Source: Dipylidium caninum (Eukaryota; Platyhelminthes; Cestoda; Cyclophyllidea; Dipylidiidae). From it: a stretch of 64,000 nucleotides of DNA. Of the stretch, positions 37,652-48,700 are shown in pieces; position 1 is the stretch's first letter; the number at the start of each line of letters is the position of its first letter. The stretch spans positions 1,054,001 through 1,118,000 of the forward strand of contig QEYB01000290.1 of the NCBI GenBank assembly GCA_017562135.1, given 5' to 3'. Under the pieces are notes generated by a model. The model saw only the letters and a program-made list of their open reading frames with translations. It did not search any database and was not told where the DNA came from. A program made the translations under genes and the position numbers.

Positions 37652-40600
37652 ATGTCGGACTCTAAGGCCAGGAAATACCCATCAAGGAGAGCTACTGTGA
37701 AAAGACCACCTTCAAATGCTAGAAATGCTTATACCCCAAAGAAAGCTACTGTCAAATCAACTTTACCAGACAAATCAACCTTTTTAAAAGCCGCTGGAAA
37801 ATCTAGTAAATCACCGACAGAAATAAAACATGCATCACATATTGAAAAGAATAAAGCTGCATATTCAGACAGACGATCTCGATCCTTAATGAATAGGAAA
37901 TCCTCAAGCGATGAGTCCAGAATTACTAAAGAAGTAGCAAGCCACTCTAGTATACTACCGCAGACGAATGCCAATATTTCTAATACCGACCCATTTCTTG
38001 AAGTTAAGAGCCATAATCCCTCTCCTAGCCTTGGACTTGTCCCCGATGTGGTCTCTAATTCATTACCTTCAGATGAAGAAATTAGTACTTGTGAGGAACT
38101 TTCCATAAGTAAAGCCGAAACTCAGCCTAGCCCAGTGTTGGTGAAGCAGTCAATCGAATCAGTTGACCAACCAAACGCAAATATACCTCCCACTTATGGA
38201 AGTTGTAGCGTTTACACATGCAATGGCAAAGTGTCAAGTCAAAATCGTGGCGAACCGTCACCTAGCCGTAAAATAATAAATAACTTATCAGAAAGCATTA
38301 GGAAACAGGAAGTCTTGTTGAGATACCAACGCCAAATTGAACGAGGGAGGCAGCTACTTCGAGTTATAGAACTAGGGCTAGATGATTTTAGGGAGGTCTT
38401 CAACCTTCAACCAATGGACGAACACTCTGGTTATCTCTTGCGGCTTTGTCAGACGGATCTTTGTCACGTGCGTGTTCAAACGACCGATGACTATCTTTCA
38501 AGAAAAGTTCAAACAGAAGAACCATTCGCACCACCTTATCATTCATGGACTCAAATCCCTCCGGCCTACGAGGGAGGCCACTCAGGACGTATTCGCTACG
38601 CAAGTAACTATCTTGCATTCCACTATGATATGGCATGCAGTTGTGACAATATGACTGTTTGTTTCGCTTTGTGCAGAGTCCTCGTTACGCTCACCAGATG
38701 GTTATCACGGCGACTCCAGTGATGGGCGATACGATCAGAGTGCATCTTGCATTCAATCCATGAAGTTGCCTACGACGTACGAAGAAATGTCGTCTTCTTC
38801 ATTACGCCGACTGAGGGTAACCTTGGAGAGAGTGCTGAGAACATTAGAAGAAGACTTTGAGGGATGTCCTTCGAGTGCTGATCAGAGAACTTCTAAATCG
38901 CACTCTTCCTTTATTCCTGATCACCATCAGCAGTCACTCGCGCAACTGAAATGCATTTATTGCGAGTTTACAGACTGCAGACTTCTAACCGTACATCGAC
39001 TAAAGTCGGTTAGCTTCCCATTCTGCTATAAGCATCGCATTTTAGCCAAACTGCTCCAAAGGACTATTAGACCCCCGGCCTGGTGATATGGTATGTGTTT
39101 GGAGGGTAAACACCCATGCAGGACAGGGGAGTCTAGAAAGTACTTTAACATGTCCTGGCCTTTTAGAAGTGTCCGTCCAGGCCACCGACAACGTTGACTA
39201 CGGAAGTAAAGAAGGCATATTATGCGTTCTTTCAGAAAGTGGGTTGGAATCCAATTTGGTAAGTCGAAATTGTAGCAAAACAATTAAAATATTTACCTAA
39301 ATAGGTGGTGGGAGGACTTAGTGATGGAAGTTTAGTAATCTGGGATCTAGCTTCTACGACGTCTCCGCTTCTTCGATCAGAGAAAAGAGCTCACATGAAA
39401 TCACTTCTCCCAAAAATTTTTGATTATGCCAGAACACCGGATTATATGTCGTCTTATGCCTTTACCGAGGATGAGAAGTGTGCCGATGAGAGAACTGTTC
39501 CCACATCCCCTGTCATCGCCTTAACCTCATTGAACGGGAACTCGAGGTTATCCAGATGTTTCCAATTTTGCTCTCTTGATATGCGTGGAAACGTGACTAT
39601 TTGGATGACAATGCAATTACAAAAGAGGAAAGGCTATGACCCGAATGGCTCGAAAGTCGATTTAGGTCTACGTCCTGGCTGCTGTGTTCGACTGATCCAG
39701 TTAGCAAAATTTACCTCGGAACGTCAGAACAAACCTATGGTGAGGCAAATAGTGATATGGCAAATGAAACATCTCACTCATTCTAACAAATACGTGAATT
39801 GTAAATAGTGAGATATTACATTTCTTATTCCCATTTTTTGGCAAAGCTGTTTCACTTACACAGTCTAGGGATTAAATAATCATTTCTAACGAATAGTTAA
39901 TTTGGATACTTCCTCCTCAGTGAAAACCGGTTTTTAATCAGCGTCTAGTTCCTAATGAGGCAAATATTCGCTTGGCGCCATTCACCACATGCTTAGAAGC
40001 TTCGCAAACCACAGACAGATTTTTCATTGGATCAGTGGACGGAAACATCAAACAGAGGTGCCGCATGCCAAACCAACGTGTCTATCCTGAAGATCTTAAA
40101 TTGTCTTCCACCACTGCCTCTGTCACCTCTCTTGCCCTCCATCCATCTCTACATTATGTTCTCATCGCAGGTAAGTGCTACTTGCGATAAAATAAGTAGC
40201 CGATATTACTGATTAACTGGCAGTTATTAATAAAATTCCACCCTCCTTCGGCTCTCTTTCTTACGACTATAGTTCAGTAAGTATCTAGGTTTAGCCCCCC
40301 CCCCCAGGTGTTGATTTGGTCAGTGCTTATTTTTAGAGACGATGAATGAGTAACCTGTTAATTCACTTGAGAAAATGCTACAGTGTCCAGACTAGTATGG
40401 AGATGAAAGTGTTGGTAATAATGCAGCTGATGTTCTCAAACCAGACGAAAACTTTCTTAGAAGAAGGTATTACGAAATAATAAGAGATTACGTAATAATA
40501 ATGAGCTTGTTAAAATCTCCACTTGGTCAATATGATTACTTGAGGGACAGGAAAAGCAAACTCTCACTCTACCATTTGTTATGCAGTCTCTTTTTGGATT

Positions 40601-41828
40601 CCTCTAATCATATAACTTGAACAAGACGCTAAACACTCCTTAAGACCTGGAGCATGTTATATTTCGACTTGCTAATACCCTCAAGAAATCGGCATTTTTG
40701 GTACTTATTTGTCTTAAAGTTTAGGCTGTACACATCGGCCTCCTTTTGAAAGGCTCACGATTACCCAGTGCAGCCTAATACGACGTCTAAAAATTCATGT
40801 TGAATGTATGCTGCTACGGGTAATGCAGACTTAGTCAATAAACCGGTTATTTCCATAATATCTCTAAGGTCATGATGAATTCAGCCTGTTGAGGTGAAGC
40901 CATGCCTGGAGGGTGGGTCAGTGAAAAATGCTTTAAAGCCTTTGATGCTATCTCAATTATCTAACCTTATTTACATCTTTTCATCCAACATCCATTTCCG
41001 ACTCTGGAGCCAATCAAATTGCAGTGAAGTGATTCATTTAGTGAACAGTTGTATTCAAAACCAATTAAAACCCCATTTTTTTCGAATCGTTTCGAAGGAA
41101 CCACAGGTTAAGATAACATACTCAAAAGATACATCTTCACATCACATAATCCACTCACTGAAACTTGCAGTGCCAGATACTATTCATACGTTAGCGATGA
41201 GTTCTCTTAAGTGCAACCAACGTAGGCATAAGATACGAAGTCGGCAAGTGGATAAATCCATGGATTTCAAAATATTTAAGAACTTAGTTCAAAATAGGCT
41301 TTTTTATTTTTCACCTATTTTGTAATATAATGCAATGCTTTGGAAAAGCTTTGTTGCCTCTCCTATTCCTAATATCAGTGATGCGGGAACGGAATAACGG
41401 TATGGTGACCTCTGGTTCTAGGTTACGCGGACGGTCATCTGGCTCTATTCTTGACGTACCATCCGCAAGCCGTCTGCAAATGGAGAATTAACTCGCATTC
41501 ACGGTGGCCCGTAGTAGGTATTCGAAAAGTCATCTGGTCTCCACATCGGCCAAGTTTGGCGTTTTGCCTGTCCGCAGGCGGTGACGTAATTGCGTGGAGT
41601 CTCCTCAATGAAGATCAAAACTGCCTGAAACCCAGTGCCCAAGTTCTTATCAGCGACACCGCAGGTGAACGTGAGGTGGTCGATTTCGCCGTGGCTGAGA
41701 GCCGCAACGGATGTCTGGCCATTTGTTGGCAGGATGGTGCCGAAATCCACTGGTTGGAAAAACGATTGATTGTGAGCCAAAAAGATGAACTTCTTACAAT
41801 GGAAAATATTCTCACTGAACACATCTGA
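37652..41828 (+). CDS. DYNC2I1: WDR60/DYNC2I1, dynein-2 intermediate chain (six exons)
   Basis: Intermediate chain of cytoplasmic dynein-2, the retrograde motor of intraflagellar transport in cilia. Exons: 37652-38639, 38677-39008, 39046-39258, 39305-39739, 39942-40170, 41422-41828. Phases agree and give 867 residues (human about 1066). The N-terminal part is Ser/Lys-rich and disordered, followed by a conserved segment (RQIERGRQLLRVIELGLDDF) and two VQT motifs that may dock dynein light chains. The C-terminal WD40 propeller shows GDMVCVWRV, VVGGLSDGSLVIWDLAS, GNVTIWMTMQLQ with SKVDLGLRPGCCVRL, FIGSVDGNI, GYADGHLALF and WSPHRPSLAFCLSAGGDVIAW. The end (CLAICWQDGAEIHWLEKR) matches the family C terminus. 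Three introns are only 37, 37 and 46 bases. The start is the first ATG of the open frame. Cestodes use cilia in flame cells and sensory endings, so a role there fits. Confidence 0.9.
40295..40305. repeat. C homopolymer (11 C)
   Basis: A run of 11 C within the long last intron of WDR60. Confidence 0.85.
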
Positions 41829-42710
41829 GAGCCTCTTATACACTCCTCCATGTTTAATTGCTAAAAGATATTGGAATTGGTACACAGGACTTCTACAAGT
41901 GTGATGTTCAACGGGCGCAAAACTTCAGCGATACAGTGATGTTGGGTGCTTCCGCGCTATCCTCCTTCCTATTTCAGTGGATATCCACCAACTTCTAAGC
42001 AGTCGCGCACTGAGACTAGATCTATGCAAATGGGTATATTTCTTTTAAAAAAGGGGAACACTACCGGGAGTCCCACCGCAATGTGAAATAAGGAAAGAAG
42101 AAAAAAATTACACAAGTGAGGCTATCAGATAAGCCTCTTCATGCCCATTTTAACCGGCAGTTGCCGACACTTGCGACATCTCGCCGACCATAGTGGTAAT
42201 TACAAGACTGTAGTGTAAAGTCGACGTCAACAAACGTGGAAGGCATCCTCAACGCTCTCAGCAAATAAAGGCTGTCTGATTTTCTGCTTTTGAGAGAAGG
42301 GTCGGGGATCGGTAAAGTGAGAAGGCAAATCCGATGGTAGGGAGGGCAAAGGAATGGTCTGATGGGTGGGAATCGCCGAGCGTGTCACATTTTTTCCTCA
42401 AATGCGCTTTTCCCAGCGCGTGATCTCCTACTTGACTGCGTGACGCATCTTTGGCCAACAAAAGACATTTCACCATACATGATAGTCAATTTGCCTCCTA
42501 GTTCTCCGTACAAGCTAGTGGATTTTAGGGATAATTGTTGGTCGTACTTCCGGTGGCGTATTGGAATAATCTTAGAAGCGTTTATTTTTACTTCCTCGCC
42601 TCCTTTAAACACTCAAACCCTCACACACGCACTCATTCTAATGCGCGTGAATCGGATTCATTGATTGGTACTCAACGGGCGTGCCTCCCGGTTGACCAAC
42701 CAGCGATCAG
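41829..42710. other. Intergenic region between WDR60 and ESRP
   Basis: It holds the WDR60 3' UTR and the ESRP promoter or 5' exon. An AATAAA at 42264-42269 could be the WDR60 poly(A) signal, about 440 bases past the stop. No other gene is supported. Confidence 0.55.
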
Positions 42711-45700
42711 ATGCGTGCACGGTGTGAGCACAGTAGCAAGCAAGAAAACCCCTTCCCCAAGAGAGGCGTATGCATGCCCACAGGCCAGGAGCACACTTCC
42801 AACACTTCAGGGGAATCGATTATGGGCACGTCTTCCTGCTATGCGCTATTGACTGGCTGTCTCCTGGAGAATTCGCAGGACGCCATTACCACGCCTCGTA
42901 TGAACTGTTCAGGGCATACTGCGGCGAGGGCAAATGCCTCTGGGTTATGCGTGACTTATCCCGAAGAGGATGATGCGCCTGACTGTTTGGTGCTTCTACA
43001 AATCGCCTCATTCGGTAAACAAGGCGCCGAATTGGGCACGGATGAGAGTTCCGTAGCCATGATCACCGCTAAGATCTTCGATATTCACACACGATCGGTA
43101 GGTCTGTTTAACACTCCTCCCGCCTCATTTTATGCTAGCAATCATCCTTTGTATAATATTTTTATGCACTCGTTCAGCCAACGACGTTTTTCTATTTAAA
43201 TTTGTGAGAAGTCCTAGCAGCGGCACTAATTTTGTCAACATAAGTTATTTTAAGAAGTCTACTTTTAACCTCGACTGTGATTAAACCTTTGATTACAAAT
43301 GCCTTAACTCACTAAAATAACCGAAATACCTCGTGATACAACTTAACACATCGAAGTGAACTAACAGAAAGGGGAAGAGAATTCTTATCGCTTTCAAAAT
43401 CGTCCCCATGATAGGGTTTTGCGAGGTTAAAATCTGCTTCATCTAAAGCTTCAATTTGAAATCAGTAATCTCGGAGTTTCCAAACAGTGATTATTACCCT
43501 GGCGCCCTTCTCCAGAGCTATGAATCCCCCTCAACGGTTACCCATCAGTTGTTCGGGTAGTAAGGAAAATGACCTCGTCGTTTGCACAAAATTGGTAATT
43601 GTTACATGCTGTTCAAGTGAATGCTCAACAATTCGCACCATTGCCTAAGTCTGACCCAACTATTGTAAATTAGGCATCATGAAAGCCTGCTTACCTCTAT
43701 TTGAGTTGTGCGCGCGGAATCCGTTTCCACGAGTAAAGTTGGAAAATAACACTGAAAAACGGGTATGAGTGAGTCATTGAGCTTTAAATCAAATTACACG
43801 TTAGAGGTAAATATAACAAATTTGTTTAGAAAAAAAGTTGCTTATCACTTCTTGCGTGTTTTACGTTTGGCGCGTTAGTTGAAAGGCGTCCACTGCGTTA
43901 TTTTATAAAATAATAAATAGAAAAGTTTGCAACCAAAGGTTTTGGCCTACGCCCGACCAAGATAAAGAGAAGTGATATTGAAGGATAAAAGAGGCCACAA
44001 CAAATATTGTCCCTCTTCCCCTTTGCCCAATCTGGATACCACAGTTAATAACTGGGTTGAACGCGAAAATAATATTCTGTTTACTTTCAACGCGCCATCT
44101 TCGCCTAACAAAGGGGATCTGGAGGTTGGGTGTGTGAACAGCGGTTTATGACTAAATTATCGTTTATGTGGTCGAGAACACTTGCATGCAAGTGACCTCT
44201 TCACACTAAAAACGGCACCCTGAAGATGACCTGGCTCCATCGAATTCACGGCAAGCTACAACTAGCTTCTGAAGGCAAAGCTGGCACGCACAACTGCGGA
44301 CGTAGTGTCTTTCACCTCCGCAAAAAAACAGGCATACTGGCTCCGGCAAGTATCGAATTGTCGGGCACTACTTGATTTTTCCACTGTAACAATGTCAACG
44401 AGGTGTTTGTAGCTTTCTGTCACTCTGACTGATTTTGGAATGGAGTGCTGGCTACTCAGAGAATTTGAACACTTCGTTCTGGACTCATTAAGCTCCTGAT
44501 TGTAGGGATTTTTAGTCTCATCGTTTATCCATGGATATAAAGGTAACAGACTCTTTAAGGTTAAATGGATACAAGTTTCGGACAGGTAATGCAGATTGTT
44601 ACACTTGCAAGTTATACAACAGGCGAAAAGGCGTAGTCAAAACTATGAAAATTGGAGTGGGGAGAGAGAAATTGCCTGGGGAGAAGGACTCAGAGGGATG
44701 GAGACCGCAGAAGTCATCGTTTACAGGGGTGGAATGACACAATTGCTTTTAACCTGTGAATAGCATAATCTCTAGTGAATTCCTCGAAGTTAGTACTAGG
44801 CGATTTTAATCCTCCAGAGCTCCTTAATTCAAAAGCTAAACAATAAAAGTAGTATGTGCTTAAAAGGTGGATGGGAGATAATATATGCAGACTAACCAGC
44901 TCTGAGTGGAATCGCTTCTTCTCAATGCAAGAATAATATAAGATAGGAATAATGGTGGCAAGAACAGCTTACTAAATAGCCATCTTGCGGATAAATGGGG
45001 TTATGAAGAAGTTAATTTAATCATGTCAGGGTTGAGAAAATATGCTCGACTTTTCTCAACAGACGACAGGAACCGAATGGCAAATATACGTCCGAGAGCC
45101 TTCCACCGACCCCTATTCAGGCACAACCTACAAAAGCGAGGATGCAATGAGGGCCACCTATAGAGAGGAAGCGTGGATCTCTGAGGAGTGCCGAACTTTT
45201 ACCGGTCTCACTTTTGCGGATCTTCGCGATGCGCCCTCCTTGTTGGAGGGCTTGGAATCTGTAAGTTAGGTCTAACAATTAATATTGTGACCTCTACTCA
45301 AACAGGAAAACAGACCCCATGGCCGCCATTCTTTTGGGCCTCTTATAACCACTACATCGTGCTAGTCAATATGCCTTTCAATTCAGTTCTTTATCGAAAC
45401 AGTTTGACAATTTAATGCTGTTTTAGCGTCTTATTTTTGATACTGTTTCTCAATTGCCTTAGTTTATTTAATTGTTACTGAAAGAGGTTTTAGTCTCTTT
45501 TCACAATTAACTCCTATTTATGTCCTGCTTCGCAGCTCGACACATGGTTACAAAGTCAAGGTCTCTGTCATCTCTGTAAAAAGGTCAAATCATCTGCATT
45601 TTCAAGAAAGTGTCATTTTGAGGGTGGCTGTAGATGGTGGAACTGGGTTGCGTTTAGTTCTTCATCAGTCTCTCACCCAACCCCTTGTTGAAACATATGC

Positions 45701-48700
45701 AAGGTTTCCCTACCTATGCCGATTCATTGATTTGAAAAAAGTTTTCATGTCACTTTATCCGAGGATACAATCTTCTCTCACCCTTCCCGAAATGATGCAA
45801 GGTAAGGTATTAGTGAATGTTATCTACAAATTTGATGATTTTCTACAAATTATGCACTTGAGATGTCGAATAACCCAGCTTATGTCCTATGTCAATTGCA
45901 CAGATTTGAATTTGATGACCCCGGAATTCCCTCCAGGTTTCACGCCAGAGCCAGCCATCTGGACTAATTTGGCTGTGAATTCATTGTTGAACGACGCCTC
46001 CGAGATGGATTATGAGAGAAGATTAAAATGCCAGCAGGTGGGATTCTGGCCTCGTTTATATTGTCGCAGTATGGCCAAACTCTGCGCCAAAATGACAGCT
46101 GACGGTAAGAAATGAGTGTAAAATGGAATAAGAATTACGCCCTATGCTAAGGTTCACATTATCTTGCATGGTTTTTTGGTTATAGGGGCAAACTGGAAAA
46201 TGCACGAGAACATACAGATCAGTTATCAACCCAAGTTCATGTATGTTAAACATTTCCTTTCGAATTTGAGGGATTAACTCGACACATAAATATCGAGAAA
46301 GTTAGATGAGGTAACTTGACGCCTACCTTAAAAAGTGCACAAAAGACCACCTCCACCACACTTGACAAAAGGAATCACGAGTAGGTAGTATATTTAGTAT
46401 GCATTCATTGCTCCATTGCATAGAGTTGGCAAATTTGACCCATATTGCTCACTTGAATACACTTCAATCAACTTAAGCGTTACTTAATAAAAAGTTATAG
46501 CCTTTTTTCGTGTCGAAGCCATTGGAAAGAATCCCTACAAGTATTTAATCAAATGTTTGACAATATGTTGGTAAACCATCAACTAATTTTTACTGTTTTT
46601 TAATATTACGTCGAAGGTCATTGGAATCGCATGTGGAACCTCATAAGCGCAGTATTTGTCTATGTAAATTTGTACAAATGGTTTTATAAACATTGGTAGT
46701 GATAGTAGTTCACTAATGTGAAAAAATTAAATATTTTTTGTAAAATGCTTAATCAATCCATTTCTTCAAGAAATTTAATTATCCCTAAGAGTCAAATGTG
46801 TTTGTTCACGACGAAAATTAACATCCGAAATTCGGGGATGCCCAGAAATAATTTCAGTTATCTATAAAATACTTGGAATCCTGAGTCGAGTCCCAAAAAC
46901 AGGTGTGGTATAACAGATTTCGCTCAAGTTTACTTATAATCTCTTTTATTTGCATGCTCCATATATATATACATATATATATATATGTATATATGTATAT
47001 CTTAACAAAAGTTTGTTATTTTATTAAAATTCAATCTATGTACTCTGGTTAAACAAGCAAGACGAGCATTCCTTTGCTATAATGGTTTTTGGTAGGTGAG
47101 CCACGCAACATTTATGGAATTAGAGTCAAGCATTCCTTAAACTTTAACTAATGATCGCAATTCTTGTCTCCTACGGAGCATACTGTACTTAGTGTGGACT
47201 CTAAGGATGAGTCGGAAAAGTTAAATTGCTAACCACATTCATGCATAATCCCTTGGTCAGGAAGAGCACAGAGGCTGTGGCTGAAGATGTGGTTGCACGA
47301 GCACGTGGTCTACCATGGCAAGCCACAGATATGGAGATCCATCACTTCTTCCGTGGACTCAACATCGAGCCAGGTGGTATCGCTCTGGTCCTCAGCAAGG
47401 CCGGTCGACGTAATGGCGAGGCAGTACTTCGCTTCACCGATCGTGAACAACGTGACCTCGCGCTTAAAAAACACAAACATCATATGGATCAACGTTATAT
47501 TGAAATCTACTCTGCTAGTTCGGCTGAATTTGTTGCTGTTGCCGGAGGTGGGGCGGAGTGATACTTGCTCGCTCAAAATAAAGTCCTAACAAGTAATCAT
47601 ATGGTCACGAGAAATTAGGTCATACTACTGCTCCCTATTCTAGCTTATTTGCTATTTTCTTTTCTGTCTTGAGACAGTACGTATTGTGCCTGGATATATA
47701 TGTGTGTTTGTCAAGACGAAAACAACTAATTGTAATGGGTCATACAATAAGACTATGGGAGGAGAATTTTCCATCTTCCTAAGCAAATCTGCCTTAATAA
47801 AGCAATGCCTTATCAATGGGCGGAGATTGGGAAGTGACAGGAATTATGACTAGTTTGCCACGTTTAAAACATTGCGGAATCAAAGGTGCGAAGACCCTGA
47901 CGTTAGTCGCAGTTGATTAGTGCAATGTGTACAAAGTTTGAACGGGCAAGAAGCGGCATGTGGTTGATTAGCGTAATGGGCATATTACACATAATTGCGT
48001 CTACAGAGCAAAATAAAAAGGTGAATCCTGAGGAAATTCAATTGGATCACACGACCCAATCAGATGCATGACCGCTTTAGTGGTATCCCAATGGCGTGAG
48101 ATGTACGATTTTGTGTAGTAACAATGACCACAGTGGCTATTGCTTCTTAATCTGGAAACAACTCAGATTACCTCCTGGATGGTGATAGAGTGCTGGGAAT
48201 TTCAGATTAACATGTTTATAACTTCACTCAACTGGAGGTTCATGTAAATTTAATGCTACAGAAATCTTTCGATTTGAATTGTAGGGGAGACTCAAGAAGC
48301 CGAAAAGTATCTGAGCAAGTTTACAAAACCGTCACAATCCTTGCTGAGGATGAGAGGCCTCCCCTACACCGTGGCGGCAGAGGAGATTGTAAGTGGTCAC
48401 ATGGCACCGCCATTGGTTGGCTCTTTTTTAAAAATTTCTGACAAAATTTTCCTCGTGAAGCGTTTGCAATTGTCTATTTGTTCTTACGTGAAGTCCTTAT
48501 TACTTGTCGTATTACTTGTCGTTATTGTTGGTTTTTTCCCTCTCAAATTAACAAAATGCGGCATGTACAGAGATCCAATTCCCACTGACGGTTAGGGGCG
48601 GCCACCATTTCCATTCGCTGGCTAATTTTTAAGTTTCTCAAGGAAACTGCGTGTAGCATCGTATTATTAAATATTTATTTGGTCTAAGACCTACGAGTTA

